Positions 7,792 to 18,500 of a stretch of 64,000 bases of DNA are shown in pieces. This stretch comes from Brettanomyces bruxellensis (taxonomy: Eukaryota > Ascomycota > Pichiomycetes > Pichiales > Pichiaceae): assembly GCF_011074885.1 (NCBI RefSeq), contig NC_054688.1, positions 186,001 through 250,000 on the forward strand. Reading direction: 5' to 3'. The notes beneath the pieces are model-generated. The model ran no database searches, had not been told where the DNA came from, and worked only from the letters and a program-made list of their open reading frames with translations. The translations under genes were made by a program, and so were the position numbers. The first letter of the stretch is position 1. Every line of letters begins with the position of its first letter.

Positions 7792-10486
7792 ATATTTATA
7801 TGCTGAGTGGATTAAATAAGATGAAGCTTGCATGACATCTTGCGTACTTTAAATCATACATTCTGTGAATATGAACTGTTTTACTAGCTGTAAGACGGAT
7901 ACCAATTTGTGGAGGCATTTTCTGAGGATGAAATGTAGCTGCAAATGTATTTGATGAAGCATTTCTAAAAAAGCTATCTTAAACCTCTAAAAGCTTTGTC
8001 AAGCATTCCTAAAAGCTATCTCAGCAACTCTATAAGCTATCTTAAACCTCTAAAAAGGTAAAAAAGCTATTTTAAACAACACTAAAAAGCTATCAAAGCA
8101 TTTCTAAGAAAGTTATCTCAAACCATTTCAAACAAACCACCACAAGTAAATAGATCCAAGCTATCTGCACCAACTATCTCGAATAGCTACTATCTCAAAT
8201 AGCTACTACCTCATATAGCTACCTCAACTAAGCTATCTCGAATGATAAATCCAACCTACCTCAAATAAACTAGTTCAGACGAGCTGCTACCCTAAACGAT
8301 AATTTCATACTACCTTATACAAACTACCTCAAATGATTACTCCAATCGACATCAAACCAACTAGCCCAAACAATCAAACAAATCCTCAACTGGCTCAAGA
8401 TGCTTCACTTTGAACAAATGAATGTATTAAAATAGCATCAAGTGGCCGCCTTAATACGCTCTAATTATACACTTAAACCAATGCTGGTATACTGTCTGCT
8501 GAAAGAAATCCCACAAATCACACCAATTGACTACGGTCTCAGCGCTAAAATGCATCAGATAACCAGTTTATTAAAGTATTCCTACTTTACTCATCAACGC
8601 TGGATAAAATGGCCTAGTTCATACACCATGAGAACTAATCTACATTAATAAAAGTACATTTTCTTGTTGCTGTGATAAGCATTAGTGTCAATATCTATAC
8701 GCTCCACACCACACTACCCTAAATTGATTTAGCAACGTATCCTGGCCATGAATGTACCTCAATGATAAAGAAACTGCGTTGAATGTTTTTGCGTGTACAT
8801 TAGTCCCCTAAAGGTCAATTAGTGCCCTCTAGCGAGAGCACACAATGCTTGCAAACTCTCAGATGAATGCACTAAGGCTTTAGTATCTGCCAAAACCTTC
8901 CTGGCCTCTGTACTCAAATAATCAATTCATACGGCAAATTGCATACCAAAATTTAAGAATACTTAATAAATGAAATATCTGGTGAAGCAAATCTCGAGTG
9001 TTACAGAAAGTGAAGAATACAAATCTTAAATAAATAACTTACCAATAGCTTATGAACCCCATGAAATATGTACACCCCAAAATTAAAGTTACCGCACTAA
9101 TTTAAACTCCAATTCGCCGAATGGGTCCAATGATATAATTAATATCTGCATACTACCTAAATGAACATATGACTTGAAGCAGTTCAACATATCGGCATCA
9201 ATAGACAATTGATTAGCTTACGTCAAATAATATGTATCCTGAATGATCTATTAGCTTAAAGCATCTTATGCTTGGTAGCTCCCTACAATATTTTATGTTA
9301 AATAGACATATACACGAGCTTAAACCATCCAAAAAAACGAATCAGTGCTGTGATAATATATTAGTTTAAATGGACCTAACGATACTATCATAAAGCAAAG
9401 GTATTTGAATAATTTGTACGCCAAAGTTTCTGAATTAAGCTGTAGGAAATAAGATCAGGAGAATGCGTTTGGCTACATTAAATAGACTACAGGAATAAAA
9501 GTACTTTTGAACCAATCCTAAAAAAATGGAATATATGAATACTTCATTTAATCATCAACTGCAAAATACATTGGTAATGAATTCTGAATAGCAGTAGAGA
9601 TCCTTCAGATAACGAAATCTTCACGCTCACATCAGCTCAGTTAGAATACCTTTAAGTTAATGATCTACATTGACTGACTTCATAGTCGCTCCCAAATAAG
9701 CCCATATATTTGGCTCATGTGTATTATCTAAAGGCATCAGCATATATATTTTGAAAAGTCCGAAAATTTAACCAAAACATTTAAAGATCATAAGTTTGCA
9801 TCCTCATATAATCCTTTAAAGGAGCCAGCTAAATTAGGCGTACCAGACAGAACATGAAATAATACATCAATACATTAATGAATACTTTCAGGAATATATC
9901 TGTTGAAGTTAACACACCTTAAAGAGCCAACTCGTCCCTTCTATCTCTTCTCAAATATCACATTAAAATAATCAAACAGAGATGTTCATCTTAGATATCA
10001 ACAGATCATGGTTCTCTTTGTTCAATTTTGCCCTACAAATGACAAACATTCTCTGATATTCTGAACATCAGTTTGAAGCTGGTATAGAATGTCATGATCG
10101 AGTATTATGCTATTCAGTAGAAATAAGCAAATGCTTATACTTCTTAATTAAAGATGGTGACTACTTACGAACAAAAAATAACTTTTGCTTTTTAGCTTAT
10201 TTATTTAGCAGTACATGAACCGGTCAAGAAGCATTGCCTGTGACTGACATCCAATTATACAGTTTGGTGCCCATTAACTATGGTTGTGTTAGCCATTACC
10301 CCATATCAATATATTCAGCATTCTTTAGCTTTGATGTCTTCGCACTTCCTCTGTTCATTATATTCACTTTAACCCTTTGCGTCTTTATTTTAGCACGTAT
10401 TATTCCTTTCCTTATGTCATTCACGTCAATCATGCTTCCAATTTTTTTAATTATTTGCGTTGACTTGCCTTCATTACATTTTCTCA
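7792..10486. other. 2.7-kb gene-free block
   Basis: No credible gene is found on either strand between the YME2 and CAK1 stop codons; the longest frames are under 90 codons and low in complexity. The left part (about 7960-8340) contains degenerate AGCTATCTCAAA-like repeats, listed separately. The rest is AT-rich with visibly more A and C than T and G on the plus strand up to about 9500, without recognisable tRNA, LTR or other RNA-gene features. It lies between convergent 3' ends, so no promoter is needed here. That makes its length unusual for a compact yeast genome. Confidence 0.6.
7960..8340. repeat. Degenerate short repeats (AGCTATCTCAAA-like)
   Basis: More than ten imperfect copies of AGCTATCT(C/T)(A/G)AA occur, first separated by A-rich linkers (AAACCTCTAAAAGCTAT...), then as AATAGCTACTATCTCAAATAGCTAC, and finally decaying to CTACCTCAAATGAT variants. 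Spacing is irregular, so this is a decayed satellite-like array and not a clean tandem repeat. Confidence 0.65.
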
Positions 10487-11488
10487 TCAACTAATCATTT
10501 CCAATGCCTCTTCAGCACTCGGTCTCTCTTTTGATGCATAGCGTGTCATTCTCCGAAAGAGCCGTATCAAGTCCTCATTCCCCTCCGAATTCCACAACTG
10601 GTACAAAACCTTCGAATCCGGAAGTGGGGCCTTTGTGAAAAATGCCTGGCTCATCGCATGGAACGTTCGAGAATCCTTGCAATCCTCCCAATCGCGAGGC
10701 GGAGACCCGAAAGCAGTCACTATGCTGCTTAAAAGTGCCAAATCACTTCTCGATGCGTCTTCATCAAATATCATTTCTCCATTTTTCGAGCACATTCGAC
10801 ACAAAATGATCGCCGCAGACCATATGTCCACCCCTTCTCCATAATTCCGTACTGACATAAGCAACTCTGGAGCCTTGTAGTATCCAGTGCCGATATCTGT
10901 GATTTTATCGTCCGGAGACTCGAGTCCGTTATTGTTCGGCTTATCGTACGAAATACCAAAATCAATGATCACCGGATCAAGGTCGCTCTTGTTTCTGAAT
11001 AGGACGTTGTTGGGATTGAGATCCCGGTGGATAATTCCGCACTCATGGATGAATTTCAATCCGCTTAGTATTCCCTTTGTAATCTGTCTGATTTCTGCTG
11101 GTTGCATCCTATTTTCGTACACGACCTCAATCTGGCCATCAGCCATAAACTTTGTACGTCGATACATCTTTTCCCGTATTATATCCTCGAGCCCACATTC
11201 GTATAATGGGAAAAGCATACCTATTTCCAACGGATTCGTAAATTCCCTAAGTAGTCTCACCACATTTCCGCTGTACGAGTCAATCCCAGCATGCTTTTTC
11301 ATCTTTTCCATTATTGCGACCTCGTTCCGCACGTTATGGGGCGCAATTTCCATATCTGGCTCGATCACCTTCATCGCATACTTGGCACCCTTGCCGTTTT
11401 CTGCCTGCTGATCCTCAACCTCATACACATCACTAAACCTTCCACCTTGAAGCCGTCTCAGCTGCCTGTATCCAAATTTGAAGCTCAT
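10487..11488 (-). CDS. CAK1: Cak1-like CDK-activating protein kinase
   Basis: Monomeric kinase that phosphorylates the T-loop of Cdc28 and other CDKs. The 333-residue protein spans one kinase domain and little else, as Cak1 does. The glycine-rich loop is degenerate (LQGGRFSDVYEV, residues 13-24), as in Cak1. The beta-3 lysine is K40 in YAMKVI and the alpha-C glutamate is about E56. The catalytic loop reads HRDLNPNN (D156), followed by DFG (D176) and GTGYYKAPELL. The usual lysine of HRDLKPxN is asparagine here (codon AAT). An upstream in-frame ATG at 11584 would add 32 odd residues; the ATG at 11488 (MSFKF) is preferred. It could be another small CDK-like kinase, but Cak1 fits best. Confidence 0.78.
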   Translation of the reverse strand: MSFKFGYRQLRRLQGGRFSDVYEVEDQQAENGKGAKYAMKVIEPDMEIAPHNVRNEVAIMEKMKKHAGIDSYSGNVVRLLREFTNPLEIGMLFPLYECGLEDIIREKMYRRTKFMADGQIEVVYENRMQPAEIRQITKGILSGLKFIHECGIIHRDLNPNNVLFRNKSDLDPVIIDFGISYDKPNNNGLESPDDKITDIGTGYYKAPELLMSVRNYGEGVDIWSAAIILCRMCSKNGEMIFDEDASRSDLALLSSIVTAFGSPPRDWEDCKDSRTFHAMSQAFFTKAPLPDSKVLYQLWNSEGNEDLIRLFRRMTRYASKERPSAEEALEMIS

Positions 11489-11861
11489 CCGTTTTGGAAT
11501 GTAGTCTATACAACTGTGCTTATATACAAATGTGTATTTGTATAAATGTATATTTATATGTAGAAGGGATATACGGCCTTGCAAAAGGGAAATAGATAAG
11601 GGTCGCGGGTTAGATATGAGAGCAGGAAGTGCGATTCAGGGGCATGAAAAATTCGATGCTGAAAAAAAAAAATGATGTACGTTTATTTATCTTTTTTGTA
11701 GATGCTCTGATTATATCTACACTGAGTCCTTGACCGAAGTCTGTTGTCTTTACACTTGTCATATTTGTTTTTACTCTTTCTTCCTCCACTTTTACCTGTT
11801 CAACTTTAATTTAACTTTAGTTTTACACATATTTCACTTGCAACAAACACGTTTTTCGCCC
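11489..11861. promoter_or_regulatory. Divergent CAK1/GYP8 promoter
   Basis: The 373-bp gap between divergent start codons has a short A-tract near 11661-11671 and a T-rich stretch toward GYP8. I recognise no specific operator. Confidence 0.4.
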
Positions 11862-13223
11862 TCAATGAGCAATGCAACAGCTCCATGTCAAACTGTCAGC
11901 AGTTCCGACCATGAGAGTATAGATTCAGAGATTGAGGCCAAAGCAGAAAAGATCCAATATGCAATCAGCAAGCATGACAAAAAGCAGCTTCGAGAGCTTT
12001 CAGTCAGCAAGTATGGACTCGTCAGTACAGAATTAAGAGCTAAATCATGGCCAATTCTAATTGGATGTCATCTAGACGAGGAAGACACAGATAACGTAGA
12101 AGGAAAGAGTTCCAGCCCGGATTCGGTGAGTTCGCGTTATCTGGCAAGGCACAGGGATGAGCCGCAGGTACGGAAAGATGTGGACAGGTCATTTGTGCAT
12201 TTTCCGAAGGCAATGTCCGAACAAAGAGAGAAAGAACTCAAACAATTGCTAAGCAGGCTTATTGTGAGGATGTTGAGAGAGGTCCCGGAGCTTAATTACT
12301 ATCAAGGGTACCACGATGTTGCATCTGTGGTAGCAATTGTGTATGGGGATGATGAGCAGGTGGCTTTCAAGTTTTTGTACAAACTCACACTTGAGTATTT
12401 GCGAGATCACATGCTTCAGGATGTATATCCCACTACAGCCCAATTGCGTCTTATTCCGGGTATTGTGCTGCGTATGGATAGACAGCTTGGCAAAATTGTG
12501 AAAATTGTTTCTCCAGTGCATGCGATCAGTGCGATAATCACCTTTTTTGCACACGATTTGGACAATTTTCACCACGTCTGCCTATTATGGGACTCCATAT
12601 TTGCTCAAAGAGACCCTGCACTTCCTCTATACCTCTATTCGGCATTGCTTGTCGAGTTTAAGCGGCCGATCCTGAACCAGTTGGAAGAGCTGGAGCCTGG
12701 GTTTTCGAAAAATGCCAGCTGCCAAATCAACAAGGACTACATTCATGCAGTTCTAAACCGGGCAGTGGCGCAGAATCTGAACGGAATGGATCCCAATGCG
12801 GCAACAGAGTGCATATTTTCGGCAATCACGGCTGCAATAAGTCTCGAAAGGGAATTCCCATTCACCAAAATGGACTGCTCCCATTCCATTTCCAGGTTCT
12901 CGTGCCTCAGGCACCGGAAAGCAGCGGCGAAAATGCTCGATTTGCAATGTGCAGAAGTGCGAATGGAACTTGGCAAAAGACATAGGAGGGAAAAAGTCGT
13001 TCGCCGCCTCAAATTGGTTACCGCTTATGGCCTGTCAGTTGTAGGAAGTGTGGGCAAAATGCCCCTACCACTAAAGTTATCGTTGGGTGTAGGGCTTGTG
13101 ACGATTTTGATTGGTCTAAGCACCGATCGGAATGTCGGAAATCTGCCACACTGGCTTTCCAAAGCGGGCAAGAGTACGAACACCGCACTGGGAAGTATTT
13201 TGGACAGCCTGAGACGGCGATAG
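11862..13223 (+). CDS. GYP8: TBC-domain Rab GTPase-activating protein, Gyp8/TBC1D20 type
   Basis: GAP for ER-Golgi Rab GTPases (Ypt1 in yeast). The 453-residue protein carries a TBC domain from about residue 55 to 300. The arginine-finger motif is KDVDRSF (R108), and the glutamine finger is YYQGYHD (Q147). Later TBC blocks include FFAHDLDNFHHVCLLWD. A hydrophobic segment near the C-terminus (LPLKLSLGVGLVTILIGL) is consistent with the tail anchor of the TBC1D20/Gyp8 branch. The frame is open upstream to 11730 but without an ATG, so the start is the ATG at 11862 (MSNATAPC). The family is certain and the GYP8 orthology likely. Confidence 0.85.
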   Translation, partial: SMSNATAPCQTVSSSDHESIDSEIEAKAEKIQYAISKHDKKQLRELSVSKYGLVSTELRAKSWPILIGCHLDEEDTDNVEGKSSSPDSVSSRYLARHRDEPQVRKDVDRSFVHFPKAMSEQREKELKQLLSRLIVRMLREVPELNYYQGYHDVASVVAIVYGDDEQVAFKFLYKLTLEYLRDHMLQDVYPTTAQLRLIPGIVLRMDRQLGKIVKIVSPVHAISAIITFFAHDLDNFHHVCLLWDSIFAQRDPALPLYLYSALLVEFKRPILNQLEELEPGFSKNASCQINKDYIHAVLNRAVAQNLNGMDPNAATECIFSAITAAISLEREFPFTKMDCSHSISRFSCLRHRKAAAKMLDLQCAEVRMELGKRHRREKVVRRLKLVTAYGLSVVGSVGKMPLPLKLSLGVGLVTILIGLSTDRNVGNLPHWLSKAGKSTNTALGSILDSLRRR

Positions 13224-13349
13224 GCGAGAGTTCTAGACACGTAATACGATTATTTACTAAACTGATAGGCTATTTACTAAATTCAAAAAAAAGACTATAT
13301 TCACAACATGGCATGGCATGGCATATCTCGTAAAGTGCATCCCTGCACC

Positions 13350-14849
13350 TCATCTAACCACACCATCCGAAAAATGCACACTCTTGGATCTGATCCGGCC
13401 AAAACTTGATGGAACTTCAAGCAGAACGTTTGCACTGCCTTCCGATTCTCTTCTCTCGGCGCCCTCCCTCTGCTCCTCCTCTAAAGATAAGTGCTGAAGC
13501 ATTTCCCTGATCTGGTCTCTGTTGTATTTTATGATTCCCTCCCCAAACGAACTTCCCGATGAGGTAAATGAAGCCGTTGTCCGGGCCGAAGTGAACGAGT
13601 TGCTGCAGTGCCGCGGGTAAAACGATCGATGCCGGTGGGAAGACATGCTTCCGGAGTTATTCGGCATGACTATTTCACCTTCTCCGTCGGAATCAACGGC
13701 ACAAATGGCATATTCCTCAACTGTGGGTACCGAATAGTCCATTTCTCTAATTGTCAATGGCTCGCCTTTCCTAATTAGGCCTATGTTGCTCACCCTGAGG
13801 ATATTGCGGTGAACCTTTGACCCACCAACCGTGAAAAAAACAACTTTCTTCGACTTGTCCTCAATGTGGCTTTCCTGGATAAGTTCAACGGAATGCTCAG
13901 AAATCGGCTTGAGCAACAAAGAATCCACCAAATCGCGATTTTCGTCATCCTCTGAATACTCAATTCGGCAGTTTTCCACCGCTGACCCAGCCACATTAAC
14001 ATGTTCGAGGCTTGACGCCAACAGATAGATGCAACCGCTAAAATTGTTCATCTTGTAAATCGTCAAGTAGCGAACAAACTTCTCAAAGCTCAGCTCCATC
14101 TTCTTGAAGCACGTGACCAGCATCACGTGGCACTTCCGGAGCTTCTGTTCGTCCAAGGTCGGTGAGCACGAGCATAAATACTGAATCATGCTTTTTGCAG
14201 TGCATTCCGACACACATCTCAAACTCTCAAATGCAGCCTCAAGCCTTTGATCGTAGTATATACGCAAAATTGCGCCAATGCCATAATAGCAAAGCTCAAG
14301 TCTCTCTTTGTCAACATAAGCCCAAAGGCTGTGCCACTTGTCAAACAGCAAAATGTCCTTTTTCTTCTTGTCGGCCCCAACAAACTGGTGGCTGCACGAC
14401 TTGTTTTCTGGCCTGTGGTTCAGGATGTTGTGCATGCAGTCCGCATTCTTGCACACATCACTACACCACCTTAGAGAGCATTGATCACAGTCCAATCCAG
14501 AGATGAATCTGTCAATTTTCTGCTCTTTCGATGCTTTTCTATTTGCAGGTTTGGTGTCTGTTCCAGCCAATCGGCCCTCGTTATCCCCCTTGATGACCGA
14601 GCCACAGTATGCACAGCATTTACCAAGTTTGATCAATCGAAGCAACTCGAAATCCGGCAATAGTATCATCGGTGCTTCGAGAAAAAGCGTTCCGGGCTGT
14701 GCTTGGTCAAAAGCTGCCACCAGCATCTTTTTCTGCTGATCGAATCTTAACGCATGCTGGCCTTTTGTTTTCCCGATGATTTTCTTGACAATTGGGCCCA
14801 GTTTGTTTCTATCCAATGAGGATTCAGGATGCGACGGCAGTTGGATCAT
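13350..14849 (-). CDS. MYND-type zinc-finger/SET-like protein (Set5/Set6-like)
   Basis: The 499-residue protein has the SMYD-like order: a short N-terminal SET segment (RFDQQKKMLVAAFDQAQPG, TLFLEAPMILL, residues about 35-64), then a Cys/His zinc cluster at about 79-145. The cluster carries CCAYC, CDQCSLRWCSDVC and DCMH. A helical stretch follows, and then a block resembling the end of a SET domain (NIGLIRKGEPLTIREMDYS). The SET signature NHxCxPN, needed for S-adenosylmethionine binding, is not visible at its expected place, which reads FFTVGGSKVHRNILRV. The protein may therefore be a catalytically inactive relative of the yeast Set5/Set6 methyltransferases. The C-terminal 100 residues are Ser/Arg-rich. 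I would not assign a specific orthologue. Confidence 0.6.
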   Translation of the reverse strand: MIQLPSHPESSLDRNKLGPIVKKIIGKTKGQHALRFDQQKKMLVAAFDQAQPGTLFLEAPMILLPDFELLRLIKLGKCCAYCGSVIKGDNEGRLAGTDTKPANRKASKEQKIDRFISGLDCDQCSLRWCSDVCKNADCMHNILNHRPENKSCSHQFVGADKKKKDILLFDKWHSLWAYVDKERLELCYYGIGAILRIYYDQRLEAAFESLRCVSECTAKSMIQYLCSCSPTLDEQKLRKCHVMLVTCFKKMELSFEKFVRYLTIYKMNNFSGCIYLLASSLEHVNVAGSAVENCRIEYSEDDENRDLVDSLLLKPISEHSVELIQESHIEDKSKKVVFFTVGGSKVHRNILRVSNIGLIRKGEPLTIREMDYSVPTVEEYAICAVDSDGEGEIVMPNNSGSMSSHRHRSFYPRHCSNSFTSARTTASFTSSGSSFGEGIIKYNRDQIREMLQHLSLEEEQREGAERRESEGSANVLLEVPSSFGRIRSKSVHFSDGVVR

Positions 14850-15508
14850 TGTTGGTAATTTCGGTTTGTTCTTTGGTTCTATTTAGTTAGTCGGCACAGT
14901 GATCATGTATGATGTGGCTTTCTATTTAGTTTATGCTGCTTTCAGGCTTTAGCTTCACGTTTGGAACCTTTCTGTAACTTTTCGCAACCCTTCTTGTGAC
15001 TTTCTGTAACTTTTCGCAACCCTTCTTGTGGCTTTTTGTAACTTTTCGCAACCCTTCTTGTGGCTTTTTGTAACTTTTCGCAACCCTTCTTATGACGTTT
15101 TGTAACTTTTCCTGCTTTGTTGCGTGGTCTCGTGACTAATCGTTGATTTCACACCAATAGTATCAAGCAGGTCTATTTATGAGCACTAACGTATACAATT
15201 AATGTCAATGTTCAAATTTTGGGTTAAGTAAAATTGATCAAAACAGAAAAGAGAAAAAAAAGTAGTTGACAACAGCAAGTTAATACTCGATTGATTGATT
15301 ACTCATCGCAACATGTTGTATTCTATATTTATCCGAGGCCGACAGATACGAGTCGATAAGAGCGAAATGCATGGAAGATAATGGAACGAAAAAATTAAGT
15401 GCCAGCTGTGAAACAAAAAAGCGATGTGCTGGTGGCGTTTCCGATATCAGCCGCAAAAAAAAAAAAAAATTAATTAAACAGCAAAAAAAAAGCATCACTT
15501 GATCATCG
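14850..15508. promoter_or_regulatory. Upstream region of the SET-like gene and 3' flank of VPS34
   Basis: Holds the 32-bp repeat array (listed separately) immediately upstream of the SET-like gene. A-rich runs lie near 15254-15262, 15456-15468 and 15484-15491 on the VPS34 side. No gene is seen. Confidence 0.5.
14968..15112. repeat. 32-bp tandem repeat, 4.5 copies
   Basis: Units starting at 14968, 15000, 15032, 15064 and 15096 (partial) are exactly 32 bases apart and differ at only a few positions. The core is GTAACTTTTCGCAACCCTTC. The array lies about 120-260 bp upstream of the start codon of the SET-like gene, on its promoter side. Confidence 0.92.
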
Positions 15509-18500
15509 TCAAGACCTCCAATATTGGGCCATACTGTGTAATCTGTCAATAACAACGGGATAAACAGCATTCACACTATCATCTATGAGACGCTGGAAGT
15601 GCCTCACTGCACCTTCGTCATCCAAATTAAGCATAAACTTCTCCTGGACCTTCCAGATGATCTCCATCTTCTCCGACTCGTTATCCGGGTCGATCGTCCG
15701 CAAGGCGGGAACCGACGTGTTGATCATCAACTGGAATAAGTTGAGGACGATCGACGCATTCCGACGCAACGTAAGATACGTGATGTAGCAGTAATTGCAG
15801 AACTTCTGGTAGTTTTCGTCATTCAACCCACCCATACCCTCGATTACCTGAATTGGAAGCTTCATTAGTGGTGGGAATGGCTTTGGATCCTCTCCAAGAA
15901 TGTATCCGAAGTCTGCATGGAAGAAATATCCGTCTTTCGTCAAAAGCAAATTCTCCAAATGGCGATCTCCCACACCAAGGATGTATGTAATAACGCAGTA
16001 TCCGGCACACGACCTTACATAAGTGTCCATGACCTCCGGCTTGACTTTGTGCGGTGCGGTTGGGTCCGGATTGTACTTCTGCAAGAAGGCAAGAATCGAA
16101 TTGTTGTATTTTGACAAGATGGACCAAAGCGAACTGTTGGGAACAAATTGGATTAGTCCTTCAACGGGACCTGTTGCCAAAATACGGTAGGGAGAGAGCT
16201 TCAAGTCCAAGTTCTCACTCTTGAGGATTTTATTCATCAATGCAATGATCTGGATCACAAACTGGTCCTGACGAAGATCATCGCCTATTTTGTACATGAC
16301 TGGATACTCTGCACTTGGAGTATCCGCCTTAAAAGACACCTTAAGGGGGCTCAAGCTGCTCTTAAAGACGTTGCAGTGCTCTGGGATCGATCCAAAAACG
16401 GAAACTCGCGGATCAAGCGGGAACGGAATTGCCGGAAATGCGAGTAGTGACTCATACTCGATTCCAAATGCTCTATTTCTGCGTCTGGGTGTATGCACTG
16501 CTGTAATTGGTGATTGCAGTCCATTTAACGTGCTTGTCTGACTCGAATTACTGCCCACACTACTACTCCGGGACTCATTACTTCCCCTATCTTCAGCATT
16601 TCTCGATCTGCGACTCTCAACTCTGCCAAATCTCACCTCTGAGTCCGCATCCTGATCAGCCTGATATTCTTCATCACTGGAAATTCTGCCTTCTGCTTTC
16701 GATCCGAGCCGATTGCTAATAGACAACCCCATTGATTCAAGAGCAGAAGTTGCAGTTGCAGATCGTGATCTCGTGCGTTTTCCTTCCATTTTACCCCCCA
16801 ATAAAGAGCGTTTGTGCTTCTCCCTGAGTAGCCGCTTGAGTATTTCCACTTTTTTCGGCGTCGGCTCTTTCTTGTAGACCGTCTTAATCTTCAAAGATAT
16901 ACCTCTCAACTGCCTGATGAGCTCAACCTGTCTTCTAAGCATCATAATCCGTTGATGGCTTCCTTCCCCTGAGTTTGCAAGCCGCATTATAAGCGTAAAG
17001 AGTACTCTCTCGTACAAATGGACGTGATGAAACCGCTTCCGGTATCTTTTCCTATGATCACTTCTTGCCTGTCTTTTGCTTTGCCCGTATTTCCCACCCC
17101 TTTCTGCACCATCCGCCTCCTCTGCACCCCCTTCTTCAACTACTGCCACCACGTTTGTGTCCACATACTTGCTTTGGCGGTCACAATTTGTGCTTTTCTC
17201 TTCGTCTACCATCACCTTCAAGTTCCAAAAGAAGTAATTTGCCAAGGATGAATTCCCGAGTGTTCGTTCAATGATGAAATCGCTTAGCGGAGATGTTAGT
17301 CCGGGCACCTTGGCCACTTTTTTGCTCAATTCAAAGAGCCTTGGTGAGTACAACAACCTGATAATCGGATCATCGGCGATTTCCGCCTCCTTCTCCACCA
17401 ATTGGTACCCACCATTTGCTGCTCCTTGTAGCAGTTGTGCCTCAAACTCGTCCACAAAGTCATCATACTTGCTTTCTGATGCACCTCCGTCCCCATCAGA
17501 ATCGTTTATCCTGATTTCCTGCTCATTCTGGATAGAGTGAACAAGCTGAACCATAAAGAGCTCAAGATCCTCGTCTGAAGCCATTCGGAGCCGTTTAATT
17601 GCCATTCCTCGCACAATTTTGTTCCTGTACACTTTGCTCAAAAGCTCAAGACAATCTACAATTGTAAGCTCTTGGATAAAAAGATTTGACCCTCCACTTC
17701 TGGTATCCAAGTCTCTGATGATAGTGAGAAACTCCTTCACTTCAAAGTCTCCATCCCAGTCTATGCACTTGATGAAGTTGATGATGAAATTGTTGTATTG
17801 CTCGTTGCTGCCGTTTATCACAAGTCCATTGAGCAAAAAGAACCTAAACTTCCAAATCAGGTTCTTCTCCTGCTGGCTCAACTTCTCAAAGAACTGCTTC
17901 TTTAGAATTGCATCGAGTTTGGCTCTAACTTTCAATGTTGGCTTTAAGTCCTTATCCAGTGAGGAAAGCTGGTGTGTTCTCTCCAGTTTACGAAACTTGT
18001 ACTCAATCGGGTCCTCGGATATGTTTACCCTGTACTGCTCCGGATCAAACACCGAAAAAGAAGGATTCTTGTTGAATTCCTCTCTGTTGTCATATGTTAT
18101 TCGGTTAAAATCATTTGTGCCAGCTTTCAAATTATTCACCTTATTGCCATTATTGCTTGTAATTTCCCCTTTCTCTGAAGTGGATACTAATGCCGGTATA
18201 CGGAGAGGTGCATACTTGATATCTGAAAACACTATTGGCATCTCAAACTTCACCAACTCGATATCTATAAATAACGCACCCTGTCTGGGTAATTCTGCCA
18301 TCGATATGTTGCCAGAGAATTCTTTGATTCTTTCAATTTCTTCTAAATTGAGCTTTTCAATCGCCTCAAATGTCATATTGTTCAGCCAATCCGTACTGGG
18401 AAGGTTTCCTTTTCGTCTTTCTCCAAGCTTCTCTTCTAATCTGGAAAGTGTAGATGATAGATTTTTGGTTCTGGGTGATATTCCATCTGTTTCGCTTTTC

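Noticed and set aside
8442..8648. 68-codon frame in the gene desert
   Set aside because: Short, no conserved features, and no regulatory context; expected by chance in 2.7 kb.
10234..10494. 86-codon hydrophobic frame next to the CAK1 stop
   Set aside because: Translation of pyrimidine-rich DNA, no family features, and a complementary frame of the same size exists. It looks like chance membrane-like sequence.
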